Shown: in pieces, positions 29,505-39,610 of the stretch
Numbering within the stretch: position 1 is the first letter of the stretch
Layout of the letters: each line of letters begins with the position of its first letter
Source of the DNA: Maribacter sp. ACAM166
GTDB taxonomy: Bacteria > Bacteroidota > Bacteroidia > Flavobacteriales > Flavobacteriaceae
Assembly (NCBI RefSeq): GCF_005771495.1
Contig: NZ_VAUW01000006.1
Coordinates: forward strand, 62,001-126,000
Reading direction: 5' to 3'
DNA: 64,000 nucleotides
Position numbers and translations under genes: made by a program
Notes under the pieces: model-generated
Seen by the model: the letters and a program-made list of their open reading frames with translations, nothing else
The model's database searches: none
What the model was told of the DNA's origin: nothing

Positions 29505-30046
29505 CATTTACCGAAACTAAACTTAAAGGATGCTTTGTTTTAGAACCTACCATATTTGGTGACGATAGAGGGTATTTTTTTGAATCATTCAATAGTAAAA
29601 AGTTTAATGAAGGAATAGAAAAAGAAGTTGGCTTTGTACAGGATAACCAGTCATTTTCTGATTACGGCGTTGTGCGCGCTATTCATTACCAGCTCGGAGA
29701 GCATGCACAAGCAAAATTAGTAAGGGTTTTAAGTGGTAAGGTTATTGATGTTGCGGTAGACCTAAGAAAATCATCACCTACATTTGGTGAGCATGTAGCT
29801 ATAGAATTAAGTGGTGAGAATAAAAAACAACTGTTTATTCCAAGGGGGTTTGGCCATGGCTTTTCTGTTTTATCTGACACCGCAGAGTTTTTTTATAAAT
29901 GTGATAATTACTATAACAAAGAATCTGAAGGAGGTATCGTTTATAATGATACTACTTTACAAATAGATTGGAAGTTAGAACCAGAACATATAAAGGTTTC
30001 TGATAAAGATTTGATTTTGCAAACATTAAACACAGCAAGACTATGA
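29501..30046 (+). CDS. rfbC: dTDP-4-dehydrorhamnose 3,5-epimerase
   Basis: 181 residues. Motifs of Rml[29 protein letters not shown] with the catalytic His, [18 protein letters not shown] and IPRGFGHGF. It epimerises dTDP-4-keto-6-deoxyglucose at C3 and C5. It overlaps rfbA by 4 bases and rfbD by 4 bases. Confidence 0.96.
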   Translation: MTFTETKLKGCFVLEPTIFGDDRGYFFESFNSKKFNEGIEKEVGFVQDNQSFSDYGVVRAIHYQLGEHAQAKLVRVLSGKVIDVAVDLRKSSPTFGEHVAIELSGENKKQLFIPRGFGHGFSVLSDTAEFFYKCDNYYNKESEGGIVYNDTTLQIDWKLEPEHIKVSDKDLILQTLNTARL

Positions 30047-30918
30047 AGAATATTCTTGTAACCGGTGGTAGTGGACAATTGGCGAGTTGTATTAAAGACC
30101 TATCAGCTAAAATAGAGGATTTTAATTTCATTTATGTAGATATAGATGAACTGGATATTACTGATATTAATGCAGTAAAGGCCTTTTTTAAAAACAACAG
30201 CGTTTCATATTGTATTAACTGTGCAGCATATACAGCAGTAGATAAAGCAGAATCAAATAAAGAAGCCGCTGAAAGGGTAAATGTACTTGGGGCAATAAAC
30301 CTAGCCAAGGCTTGTAAAGCTAACGATGCCTTTTTAATACATATTTCAACGGACTTTGTTTTCGATGGTATGCAAACAAGTCTTTATGAAGAACAAGACA
30401 AGGCAAACCCCTTAAGTGTATATGGGTTGACCAAACTTAACGCTGAGTTGGCTATTGCAGATGTTTTAATGGAACATATTATCATCAGAACATCCTGGTT
30501 GTACTCTGAGCACGGTAATAATTTTTTAAAAACGATGCTAAAGTTGGGTACAGAAAGAGATAGCCTAAATGTTGTAACGGACCAAATTGGTACGCCAACT
30601 TATGCTGGTGACTTGGCAAAAACAATTATGACTATTATTGAAAAGGAAAAACCAAAATATGGCACATATCACTATAGCAATGAAGGTGCTGCCAGCTGGT
30701 ATGATTTTGCCAAAGCTATTTTTGATATTAGTGGTGTTAAAGTAATGCTATCACCAATTAAAACAGAAGCATATCCAACGCCAGCGGTTAGACCAAGCTA
30801 TAGTGTTATGGATAAGTCCAAGATTAAGGAAGAATTAAAGATTACCATACCATACTGGAGAGATAGTCTTAGGGTGTGTTTAAAAAGACTTGAAGAGAAC
30901 GTAATTGACATCAATTAA
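30043..30918 (+). CDS. rfbD: dTDP-4-dehydrorhamnose reductase
   Basis: 291 residues. NAD(P)-binding GGSGQLA at residues 7-13, NCAAYTAVDKAE, STDFVFDG, the YGLTK catalytic motif near 127 and RTSWLYSEHGNNF, as in RmlD. It yields dTDP-L-rhamnose, completing the four-gene rmlBACD set. The flippase gene follows after 15 bases. Confidence 0.96.
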   Translation: MKNILVTGGSGQLASCIKDLSAKIEDFNFIYVDIDELDITDINAVKAFFKNNSVSYCINCAAYTAVDKAESNKEAAERVNVLGAINLAKACKANDAFLIHISTDFVFDGMQTSLYEEQDKANPLSVYGLTKLNAELAIADVLMEHIIIRTSWLYSEHGNNFLKTMLKLGTERDSLNVVTDQIGTPTYAGDLAKTIMTIIEKEKPKYGTYHYSNEGAASWYDFAKAIFDISGVKVMLSPIKTEAYPTPAVRPSYSVMDKSKIKEELKITIPYWRDSLRVCLKRLEENVIDIN

Positions 30919-30933
30919 TTAAAAATTGTATTT

Positions 30934-32358
30934 GTGAGCAGTCTGGCCAAAGGAAGTTTACTTATTGCTGCTGGAACTTTATACAAAATTCTATTGACCA
31001 TTTTAATTGACAAATACCTTGCTACACATTTGGGTGTCGAGGACTTTGGGAAATTTAAGTACGGTATTACCATAGTTTTATTATTGAGTACATTGTGCAC
31101 ACTAGGTTTCAATTCCTCAATTATCCGTTCTTTGGCAATTCAACACTCTTTTGACAAAAGAAAGATATTAATTAGTCTCTCTCTGGTTTTAACAGCTATT
31201 ATGACATTTTTAGTTGTTTCGTTAGGGCTTATGGCTCCTTCTCTATTTGGAGTTGATTCCCCGTTCTTATACGCAACAGTTTTTTTTAGCCTGAACACTT
31301 TATACGCAAGTATTTATAGTGGAATGGAAAGACCTAAGCTGAAAGTTTTTATAAATGATATATTTGGATTTTCGGCATATCTGCTTTTTATATGGGTATA
31401 CTTTCAATTTTTTGACCAGTCTGTTCATATCGCACAAATATATTTGGCCTATGTTGTGATTGTTTTTGTATTCAACCTGTTGGTTACAAAATCGTATTAT
31501 AAAAAGATTAAAGCAATAGATTTAAAGCGCAAATTAATAAAGGAGTACACATCCTATACTATGCCATTGTTTGGAGTTTCGGTCCTTATCATATTAAGCG
31601 CAAATTTGGATAAAGTTGTTTTAAATTTCTTTGTTTCAGAAGAGCAGCTAGGTATTTACTATTCCGTTTTTAACATCAGCAATTTATTACCTCTTATTCT
31701 TACCATATTAGTTTTTATGTACTTGCCAAGAATGAGTAGATTTTTGCAAAAAGGTAAAAAGATTAAAGCTACCTTATTGAGTAGTTACTCTTCTAAATGG
31801 ACCATGATAATGGCTTCTGTCTTTTTTGGCGCCATTTTTTTTTACGGTAAAGAAATAATTGGGCTATTGTATACTAATGATTTTGTTAGTGGGGTTAAGG
31901 TATTACAAATATTGGCCTTTGGTCAATGGATTAATGTTTCCCTTGGTTTTACGGGTCAAAACTTATTAGCATTAGGGGATAGTAAAAGGCAACTTTATAT
32001 TAGATTATTTTCATTTACAATAGGATTGATTTTACTTTATTTTGGCGCCAAATATTATGGAAATCTTGGTGCTTCAATTTCAATTTTAGCAGCTTTGATA
32101 TGTTCTAATTTACTCCAAATAGTAGTATTAAAAAAAATACATAATTTTGTTGGGTATAGAAGGCAAAATTTTTTTACGCTAGGTATAGTTGTGCTAATTG
32201 GACTTTTCCTCTCATATTTGCATAAATCTACATTTTTTGAGAACCTTCATTTTGTAGTTTCTATGAGTATAGATTTAGTCATTTTTGTAAGTGTACTATT
32301 TATGGTTAATGTAATAGGTAAAAAGGATTTAAAAGTGTTGAAAATATCAGAAGGTTAA
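30934..32358 (+). CDS. Wzx-type polysaccharide flippase
   Basis: 474 residues with about 12-14 hydrophobic helices over the whole length and the MATE/MOP-like N-terminus SLAKGSLLIAAGTLYKILLTI, followed by VEDFGKFKYGITI. Such proteins move undecaprenyl-linked repeat units across the inner membrane. The start is GTG; no upstream ATG fits because rfbD ends 15 bases before. The stop overlaps the next ATG by one base (TAATG), so it is coupled to the NDK-like gene. Confidence 0.9.
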   Translation: MSSLAKGSLLIAAGTLYKILLTILIDKYLATHLGVEDFGKFKYGITIVLLLSTLCTLGFNSSIIRSLAIQHSFDKRKILISLSLVLTAIMTFLVVSLGLMAPSLFGVDSPFLYATVFFSLNTLYASIYSGMERPKLKVFINDIFGFSAYLLFIWVYFQFFDQSVHIAQIYLAYVVIVFVFNLLVTKSYYKKIKAIDLKRKLIKEYTSYTMPLFGVSVLIILSANLDKVVLNFFVSEEQLGIYYSVFNISNLLPLILTILVFMYLPRMSRFLQKGKKIKATLLSSYSSKWTMIMASVFFGAIFFYGKEIIGLLYTNDFVSGVKVLQILAFGQWINVSLGFTGQNLLALGDSKRQLYIRLFSFTIGLILLYFGAKYYGNLGASISILAALICSNLLQIVVLKKIHNFVGYRRQNFFTLGIVVLIGLFLSYLHKSTFFENLHFVVSMSIDLVIFVSVLFMVNVIGKKDLKVLKISEG

Positions 32359-33518
32359 TGGCAGCAAAGGAAGTACATGTTTTTATAGTTTGGAGTAAAG
32401 GATTAAACCAAAAAGAAAAAATCTTAAAAGATATTGGTCAGTGTTTTGAGGTTTTACAATGTGTAACCACTACGTGGTCCAAGCAGAAGTTTCCAGAAAA
32501 TTTATCCCGTTTTTATGGTGAAAACCTTCCCAAAAACTCCTCAAAAGAAAAACACTGTGGAACAGATACCTTTTTCTGTATTATAGTAAGAGACAACCAG
32601 CCTATCTATGAACTAAGGGAAACTTCTAAGGGCATAAAGCCGGTAAATATAAACATGTTTGATGCCAAACAGCGCTATCGTGAATGGACAGGTGGAGGAC
32701 ACAAAATACATGGGTCAGACAATGTTACTGAGGCACAGAGCAATATTTATTTACTATTTGGCATTACGTATGAAACGCTCTTGAGTTCTAAAGAGGTTGG
32801 GGTAAAAAAAACTTTTGCTAATGATTTGATTGGAGCTGATGGCTGGGAATCTTTGGATCAAATATTTTTAGCCTTTAATGAATTAGCAAATTATGTGGTT
32901 TTAAGAAACTTTGTAAACATTGAAGATGAACTCAAGAACCTTCACCCAGATATAGATATACTAACGGATAATAAGCGTCTTTTAGTAGATATTTCTAATG
33001 GTAAGCCTACTTACAAGGATAAAAGAAGAGTGCAATACTTAGTTGTTATTAAGGGCGAAAAGGTATTTTTTGATTTTAGATTTATTGGTGATGATTATTA
33101 TGACTTTAAGTGGGAACAACAAATTTTAAGCTCCCGTAGAAAATTCAAGAATATGTTTGTTCCCAATGACGAAAATTATTTCTATTCTTTAATGTACCAT
33201 GCCTTTATACATAAAGAAAAGGTAATTGTAGATTATGTTGTAAAGCTAATACAGCTATCAAAAGAAATAGGTTTAAATTATAGCAACATGTCTTTTTTAA
33301 ATTATGATGTATTAAAAGATTTGAATACTTTTATAATAGGCAATAATTACGATTATGTGGAGCCTAGGGACTTAACGGTGTTTTTCAACACTAAGATTAT
33401 AGCGTCTTTAAAACAGATTCTCTTATCAAAAGAGAGAAAAAAACATGAAGACTTTAGAGCTTTCAAAAATCTAATTAAGAAAGTATTTAAAAAGTTTGGA
33501 ATAAAATTAGGAAAATAA
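32358..33518 (+). CDS. Two-domain protein: NDK-like N-terminus and nucleotidyltransferase-like C-terminus
   Basis: 386 residues, not a family I can name. The N-terminal about 145 residues read like a nucleoside diphosphate kinase fold: a first strand VHVFIVWSKG, then REWTGGGHKIHGSDNVTEA and a hydrophobic IYLLFG. IHGSD matches the NDK segment that holds the phospho-accepting histidine (here His118), and the following acidic helix also fits. The C-terminal part carries DIDIL (Asp198/Asp200) and FDFRF (Asp239), the spacing of acidic residues seen in DNA polymerase beta-like nucleotidyltransferases. A cytoplasmic phosphotransfer enzyme for a polysaccharide decoration is the inference. It is coupled to the flippase by a one-base overlap and followed by a small kinase gene. 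Confidence 0.55.
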   Translation: MAAKEVHVFIVWSKGLNQKEKILKDIGQCFEVLQCVTTTWSKQKFPENLSRFYGENLPKNSSKEKHCGTDTFFCIIVRDNQPIYELRETSKGIKPVNINMFDAKQRYREWTGGGHKIHGSDNVTEAQSNIYLLFGITYETLLSSKEVGVKKTFANDLIGADGWESLDQIFLAFNELANYVVLRNFVNIEDELKNLHPDIDILTDNKRLLVDISNGKPTYKDKRRVQYLVVIKGEKVFFDFRFIGDDYYDFKWEQQILSSRRKFKNMFVPNDENYFYSLMYHAFIHKEKVIVDYVVKLIQLSKEIGLNYSNMSFLNYDVLKDLNTFIIGNNYDYVEPRDLTVFFNTKIIASLKQILLSKERKKHEDFRAFKNLIKKVFKKFGIKLGK

Positions 33519-33615
33519 AGTAGTGATTTTTATTTCTCAGTTGTTATACTGGTATGGTCGTAAAATGTTTTTTTGTACCACAAGGAACACCCTATCTTTA
33601 ATGTAAAACCATAAA

Positions 33616-34395
33616 ATGTCGTTTTTAAGATACTACTTAAGCTTAATTTATAGAACTATAAAAAACTTAGTTTTCCATATTAAAAATAGGAGCTTTATAA
33701 ATGGGTTTTTCCAAGAGAACGGGTATCATCAAACAAAACCCTTTAATCTAAGTAAATGGCATCATGAATTGTATTTGTTTACCGCAGAAGATAAGAAAGG
33801 TAATCCAGTTTTTATAAAGCTTACTAATTTGCCCAGAATTTTGAAAAACGAGAACAGGGCCTATAAAAAACTAAGGAAGAAAAGCTATTTAAAGAATCAT
33901 TTAATTGAACACAAGGGATATATAAAAAAAGACGGTTATAAAGCACTTATTTTAAAACGCGCCAATGGTGTAGTATTGAATGAGGAGTGGGCTTATCAAA
34001 ATATTGAAAAATTAGGTACACTCATTAAAATAGTAAATGAATTTAAGGCCCTGTCTTTGATTCATAGAGACATTAAACTAGATAATTTTATCTATGAGGA
34101 TGGAAACATCAAGGTTTTTGATTTTTCTTTTATGATAGATATGACGGAGGATAAAAAACTTAAAGAAATTGACCTTACCGATAATGAGAACATGATCAAA
34201 CTCATCACCATGGGCGTTGGGTACAAACCGGCACCTTTAAAATGGGATGACTATTTTTCATTACATGTGGTTTTTAGCAGGTTATTAAAGAATAATACTA
34301 CAAAATTGGCATTTCAAGATAAGGCTTCTTTAGAGCGGTATACTACAGAATGCGCTAACAAAGTTGATACCAACAGTTATACTATCTTAAAATAG
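33616..34395 (+). CDS. Small protein-kinase-fold protein, LPS-kinase-like
   Basis: 259 residues with a minimal kinase core: VFIKLTN (candidate ATP-binding Lys), an E in ILKNENRAYKKL, the catalytic loop SLIHRDIKLDNF (HRD...N all present) and VFDFSF in place of DFG, with the metal-binding Asp kept. The short length and the absence of an activation-segment/C-lobe of normal size resemble RIO or lipopolysaccharide core kinases (WaaP type) more than Ser/Thr kinases. It lies inside the polysaccharide locus, 97 bases after the NDK-like/NTase-like gene; phosphorylation of a glycan or lipid carrier is inferred. Confidence 0.65.
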   Translation: MSFLRYYLSLIYRTIKNLVFHIKNRSFINGFFQENGYHQTKPFNLSKWHHELYLFTAEDKKGNPVFIKLTNLPRILKNENRAYKKLRKKSYLKNHLIEHKGYIKKDGYKALILKRANGVVLNEEWAYQNIEKLGTLIKIVNEFKALSLIHRDIKLDNFIYEDGNIKVFDFSFMIDMTEDKKLKEIDLTDNENMIKLITMGVGYKPAPLKWDDYFSLHVVFSRLLKNNTTKLAFQDKASLERYTTECANKVDTNSYTILK

Positions 34396-34415
34396 CGGCT
34401 GATAATTATTAGAGC

Positions 34416-37001
34416 ATGAAAAACCTAACCTGTACCGTACTAATAGTTTTTATTGGAATGATGTTTTCTTATGGGCAATGTGATTCCGTGGATGTAATAC
34501 AAGAACCGGGTTTTGAGATAAATGCTAAACCGCCTTTTTATAATAGTAATGAAGGGGCATGGCTTACAAACGATGGTCACATTATGGATCAAGAAAATCC
34601 TTATGAAGGTAACTTTTCATTTTGTTTTGCTAATGGATCTGTTTCTCAAGAATTTGATTTATTACCAAACAAAGATTATCTACTAAGTTTTTGGGTTAGA
34701 GTACCTGCTAACAAGAGTATGATAGGTGGGGTCTACAAATCATTATCAAATGGCAATACAGATCGGATAGCTTCTAAAAGCTGGACAGAAACGAATGGCT
34801 GGGAACAGGTTTTTATGCCTTTTTCTATTGAGTCGGAATATTTAAATCTAATCCTTGATTTTGCAGGAACTAATGCTTGTTTAGATTCATTTGAACTTTG
34901 TATGGTTGATTCTTATATAAATTCCAACATAATCCGCGTACCACAAGATTATGATGCCATTCAAGATGCTGTGGATGCTGCAAATGACAATGAAATAGTG
35001 TTGATAGCACCTGGCACCTATACGGTTACGGAAACCATAATAGTAGATAAACCCATAAAGATAACTTCTGAGTATTTAAATTCTGGTAATGAATCTGATG
35101 TTGATGCTACGGTTATTACCGGCCCTTCCAATTTAGACCCACTTGTTCTTTTTACTGAAACAGCTACAGGTGCTGAATGTACCGGTTTAACTTTTAAAGG
35201 TGCTCATAAACAAGTAACCTTAGAATGCGAGTTTATGAAAGTTACCTATTGTAAATTTTTTGATAATGGCAGTGATGCTTTAAATATTGAAGGTGCGGGG
35301 GGTTATTTTGCCTACAATTACTTTGAAAATAATGGTGATGAAGCTATTGATGCCGATAATAGTTTAGATTGGATTGCAGAGTACAACACTATTATTAATC
35401 CTGGTGATGATGGGTTTGAAATTAGGTTACATAATAATGATGGTTCGCTTAGGTCGCACATCATCAGGTACAATTATATCTCGGGCGCAGATGAAGATGG
35501 TATTCAACTCATAGATTATGATGGTGATTCGGGTAGAAAATTTAAAATTCATAATAACGTGATACGTAATAGTGCTATGGTAGGCTTGGGTACTACACGC
35601 AGCGGCAATACGGTGGAGGATTTTGAGGGGTCTTACATGGAGGAAGAAGTATTGGTGTACAACAATGTGTTTGACAATAACAATTATGGTATTACAGGGG
35701 CTAATAATATGGCAGTTTTAAATAATATTATCGTAAATAATGAAACGGTTGGTCTTAAAAAATTGGACAACAATTCTTATGCAGATTATAACTGTTTGTT
35801 CAACAATGGTACTGACTTTGACAATGCAACGGCAGACCCCAATAATATTTTTGTCAACCCTTTATTGAAGACCGATTATACATTAGAGCCGACAAGCTTA
35901 TGTATAGATGCAGGCGTTAGTTTTTCAAGTAAGAATGGCTTGATTACCGCGGTATATATAGCTAATATTTCTGGGAACAGTATTGATATAGGAGCAAAGG
36001 AATTTACTGGCATTGAGGAAGTGGCTAATACCGCTCCAACGGTGTCATTAGGTAAAAACGAAATACTTTTGAGTCCCAATAATAATTTGTTACTACCCTC
36101 AGAGGTTTCCGATGACGGCTTGCCCCAGAATGGAAGTTTAACAACCTTATGGACTTTGGAATCTGGGCCAGAAGGCGAAAATGTAATTTTTGATGATAAT
36201 ACAAGTGCAGAAACTAATGTTACCTTTAGCAATCAAGGTGTTTATGAATTAAAATTGATGGCTAATGATGGTGAAGAAACCAGTAGTGATATCATTACCG
36301 TATTTTTTGTAGATGATTATAGCGACACCGCAGTAGAGTTAAACGAAAGCACATATATTGAAGCAGAAGACTATAGGTATTTGGTAGGAAGCGCTGAGCT
36401 TTTTGATTTTACTGGTGCAAGCGAGGGTGAAATAGTAACTGCACCTTTAGGTGCCGGCACTTATGCCTATAGCGAATATCGTTTGGTAACCTTTTCTGAA
36501 GGCTCCTATTATGTTTGGGTTAACGCTTCTGGCTTAGATGAAGGGAGCAATGGTTTAAATGTGTCTTTCAATGGTCTAGAAAATGAATTTTCTCTCGAAA
36601 CCACCGTTACAAATAGCTTTGGCGATGAAAGTTGGGTAATGGTTGCTTTTGAAAATATTCCAGAAGGTGTGTATCCTTTAAGAATATCGGCAACTGAAGA
36701 AGGGGTTGGTTGGGATAGAATTTTTGTGACCACAGATGCAAACGAAATCCCATTCGAAACAAAGCCTAGTGACTTGAAAGTTTATCCAGTTCCTAACCAG
36801 GGAGAATTCATTATTGCTTTAAAAAGTACAGAACTAACCAAACTCAATGTATTTAATATTCAAGGGCAATTAGTTTATAATACAGAAGTGATTAATACTC
36901 TTTTTGCATCCATAGATGTAGGAGTGGTTGGAAAAGGGGTTTATGTACTTAGTATAGAGAATGAGGAAGAGATTATTACAAAGAAAATAATAATCAATTG
37001 A
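34416..37001 (+). CDS. Secreted right-handed beta-helix protein with carbohydrate-binding-like domains and T9SS type A sorting signal
   Basis: 861 residues. Signal peptide ends FSYGQ. Residues about 25-165 form a carbohydrate-binding-like jelly roll (PGFE, GNFSFCFANGS, LSFWVRVP). Residues about 175-530 begin IRVPQDYDAIQDAVDAAND and carry pectate-lyase-like coils with YNYI and HNNVI turns, a right-handed parallel beta-helix. An Ig/PKD-like stretch (about 545-640) and a CBM6-like domain (about 650-775, YIEAEDY and WVMVAFENIPEG) follow, then a T9SS type A signal (about 780-861, LKVYPVPNQGEF, GVYVLSI). It could bind or cleave a polysaccharide outside the cell. Being embedded in the biosynthesis locus, it may trim or anchor that glycan (inference). 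Confidence 0.85.
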   Translation: MKNLTCTVLIVFIGMMFSYGQCDSVDVIQEPGFEINAKPPFYNSNEGAWLTNDGHIMDQENPYEGNFSFCFANGSVSQEFDLLPNKDYLLSFWVRVPANKSMIGGVYKSLSNGNTDRIASKSWTETNGWEQVFMPFSIESEYLNLILDFAGTNACLDSFELCMVDSYINSNIIRVPQDYDAIQDAVDAANDNEIVLIAPGTYTVTETIIVDKPIKITSEYLNSGNESDVDATVITGPSNLDPLVLFTETATGAECTGLTFKGAHKQVTLECEFMKVTYCKFFDNGSDALNIEGAGGYFAYNYFENNGDEAIDADNSLDWIAEYNTIINPGDDGFEIRLHNNDGSLRSHIIRYNYISGADEDGIQLIDYDGDSGRKFKIHNNVIRNSAMVGLGTTRSGNTVEDFEGSYMEEEVLVYNNVFDNNNYGITGANNMAVLNNIIVNNETVGLKKLDNNSYADYNCLFNNGTDFDNATADPNNIFVNPLLKTDYTLEPTSLCIDAGVSFSSKNGLITAVYIANISGNSIDIGAKEFTGIEEVANTAPTVSLGKNEILLSPNNNLLLPSEVSDDGLPQNGSLTTLWTLESGPEGENVIFDDNTSAETNVTFSNQGVYELKLMANDGEETSSDIITVFFVDDYSDTAVELNESTYIEAEDYRYLVGSAELFDFTGASEGEIVTAPLGAGTYAYSEYRLVTFSEGSYYVWVNASGLDEGSNGLNVSFNGLENEFSLETTVTNSFGDESWVMVAFENIPEGVYPLRISATEEGVGWDRIFVTTDANEIPFETKPSDLKVYPVPNQGEFIIALKSTELTKLNVFNIQGQLVYNTEVINTLFASIDVGVVGKGVYVLSIENEEEIITKKIIIN

Positions 37002-37013
37002 GTTAAGGAACCT

Positions 37014-38343
37014 ATGGTAAAGAAAGCACTTATAATTTTGACATATATTTTTTTGACCTCATGTTCAAACAATAATGGTGGTACACAAGTAATAGTTGCC
37101 GAAACAACAGCTATCTGTAAATTTATATCTGTAGGTCCTTCTGATCAAACCACAGACTTTATTATCCATCAAACACATACCTTTCAAAAAATAATTGAGG
37201 CCGGAGACCTGTTGACAGATGGAGGAACCTTACCTCAAAGAAATGATTTCACGGGGTATGTACCAATCAATAAAAGCAGTGCTAATGGGGTGCCTAAGCG
37301 TTAATTCTGAAACTAGTCCGGGAGGGGTATCCATTTTAGATGTTAGTTTCAATTCAAATTCAAATCTTTGGGATATTACTGCATCTGTGGTAGTTGATTT
37401 TTCTAGTATCGGGGGAACCAAAAATAATTGTTCAGGTACTGTTACACCTTGGAATACAATAATTTCTTGTGAAGAAAGAATACAAGAAGTAGATGAAAAT
37501 AGTGATGGATACAATGATTTTTGATTGGCTGTTGAAATTAACCTTGTAACAAAAATGGTTACTGATAAAAGATGGGCTTTAGGTAATTTTGCACACGAAA
37601 ATGTAGTAGTTTACTCTAATTTAAAAACGGTATATGAGAGTGCGGATTCTAACTCAGGTTATCTCTATAAATTTGTTACGGACAAGGAAAAAGATTTAAG
37701 TTCTCGAAAACCCTATTTGTATATAGGCGGTAAAGACGGGACAGGTAATTCGGAACAATTGAATAATAGTATAATAGAAGAAAGAAATTCAACACTAGCA
37801 AAGAGCGTTGCAGTTGGCGCTAAGGTTTTTGGCGGTATCGAAGATGTGGAAATAGGCCCGGATGGAATGGTATATTTTGCGGTAAAGCCAGAGAACAAAG
37901 TATATCGTTTTCAAGATAGCGACCCGTGAAATGGGCTTAATGCTTGTATTGAAATTTTTGTAGGTGCTATGGAATATTCTATAACTCATAAAGTATGAGG
38001 GACCATGGTTTCTTGGGAAATTGGGTATGATAATCTAGCTTTTGACGAAGAGGGTAAATTGTAGGTTTTACAAGATGGTTCAAAGAATTATATATGGGTG
38101 ATAGAAGAAGGACATACGCAAGAGAATCCAAGAGTAAAGTTATTCGGTATTGCCCCTTTGGGCGCTGAACCTACTGGAATCATCTTCACTCCAGACTTTA
38201 AATATCTTTTTCTGTCTATTCAAGGACCCGATGCCACTAATAATATGACAGAACAAATTGATGCCGCTGGAAATAGTATTAAATTTGACAATCACGTTTC
38301 ACTAGTACTTGCTTTAAAGGAAAACTTAGGCATTATAGAATAA
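37014..38343 (+). pseudogene. Broken PhoX-like (DUF839) lipoprotein phosphatase gene
   Basis: Starts well with a lipoprotein signal (FLTSCSNN). Frame then shifts at the GGGG run 37287-37290: removing one G restores NG-CLSVNSETSPGG. In the new frame stops occur at 37522 (TGA), 37927 (TGA), 37996 (TGA) and 38062 (TAG), yet the sequence between them remains protein-like to 38343. Segments TPWNTIISCEE, ALGNFAHENV, GGIEDVEIGPDG and GAEPTGIIFTPDFKYLF are hallmarks of PhoX/DUF839 phosphatases. So this is one gene of about 440 codons, inactivated several times. Some stops fall where a Trp would fit (for example L*VLQDG). The pieces should not be annotated as four genes. Confidence 0.88.
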
Positions 38344-38414
38344 AAGCTCTAGTTTTCAAATGACAAGATATATTTAGCTTAAACGGTAGAATAAAAAAAA
38401 TTTGTCTTTTAGCG

Positions 38415-39587
38415 ATGTTCAAACTACTAAAAAACCCTTTTTATATATATGTCTTAGGCTTCGCTCTGACTTTTATAGTATACACGTTTAATTGGTCAGA
38501 CATCTACCCAGACTTGACTGTAGGAATGAAATTATTTTTTACCATAACGTTTATTTCCTTCTTTTTCGTTGGAATAATAGTAGGTAGATTGAAATTGATT
38601 GGGAGAACGGTGTCTACAACAGATCATAAATTAATTAAAATCTGTTTTTATATTATTTCTATCCTGTACGCTGTGGAGTTCTTATTTGAAAGAGACATTC
38701 CCTTGATTGCTACGCTACTTGGAAGATCAGGAATTAGTTACCGGGAGTTTGGAATACCAATTTTACACGGAATTTTAATATCATTTAATTCTTTTTTAAT
38801 TGCCCATTCTTTTGCGGTTTATATGTTTAATAGGAATAAAAAGATTTTAATATATAATCTTCTTTTATACGTTCCAGCCCTATTAATTATTAATAGGAGT
38901 ATTATTATGTTTGGTGTAATAACTTCTGTTTTTATTTATCTTCATTATATAGGTAAGGTAAAATTTAAAAATAAAATAAAATTAATTCTATTAGCTCTTG
39001 TGGGCCTTTTTCTATTTGGATTTGTTGGGAATTTAAGGTCAGGTGAGGAGTTTATTTACACACAGAGTAAGGTTAAAAAAGAATTCATGGAATCATCAAT
39101 ACCAAAAGAGTATTACTGGACATATCTTTACGTTGCTTCACCATTGGCCAATTTTCAAAATACTGTAAATAAGAAATATGTTGAAGAATATGATCTAAAG
39201 GGATTTTTGTTTTATGAGAATTTACCTAGAATTATATCTAAAAATTTAGGAGAACCTTTAAACATTGAACGTAAAGATTTGGTAAGAATAGTTCCATGGT
39301 TAACCGTTGGAACAACATATGCGAGATCTTATTCGTATTTAAGCTGGGCAGGCCCATACTTATTATTTGTTGCCAATCTATTGATATATTTTTTAATTCT
39401 GTTTCTGGTTCCAAAAAAGAGTAATTACCATATTACCACAGTCGCTATATTGTCGGTTATTGTTCTTCTAAATATTTTCACCAATATATTAATTGTTACT
39501 GGTATATCTTTTCAATTGGCATATTGTGTAATTTTTGCATTTTTTCAGGATAAAAAAATAGTTTACAAAGAGATAGAAACTAACTAA
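38415..39587 (+). CDS. Wzy-type oligosaccharide repeat unit polymerase (multi-spanning)
   Basis: 390 residues with about 11-12 hydrophobic helices and one longer extracytoplasmic loop (about residues 205-300, with GNLRSGEEF and YVASPLANFQNTV). The loop motif and topology match O-antigen/oligosaccharide polymerases, which link repeat units on the periplasmic face of the inner membrane. It lies downstream of the Wzx flippase, as expected in a Wzx/Wzy pathway. The assignment rests on topology and context since Wzy sequences diverge strongly. Confidence 0.7.
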   Translation: MFKLLKNPFYIYVLGFALTFIVYTFNWSDIYPDLTVGMKLFFTITFISFFFVGIIVGRLKLIGRTVSTTDHKLIKICFYIISILYAVEFLFERDIPLIATLLGRSGISYREFGIPILHGILISFNSFLIAHSFAVYMFNRNKKILIYNLLLYVPALLIINRSIIMFGVITSVFIYLHYIGKVKFKNKIKLILLALVGLFLFGFVGNLRSGEEFIYTQSKVKKEFMESSIPKEYYWTYLYVASPLANFQNTVNKKYVEEYDLKGFLFYENLPRIISKNLGEPLNIERKDLVRIVPWLTVGTTYARSYSYLSWAGPYLLFVANLLIYFLILFLVPKKSNYHITTVAILSVIVLLNIFTNILIVTGISFQLAYCVIFAFFQDKKIVYKEIETN

Positions 39588-39610
39588 ACAATCAATGTAC
39601 CTAGGTCAAC

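Noticed and set aside
37219-38343. Three further short hypothetical genes after 37219
   Set aside because: They share one frame and together form a PhoX-like protein, so they are pieces of a pseudogene.
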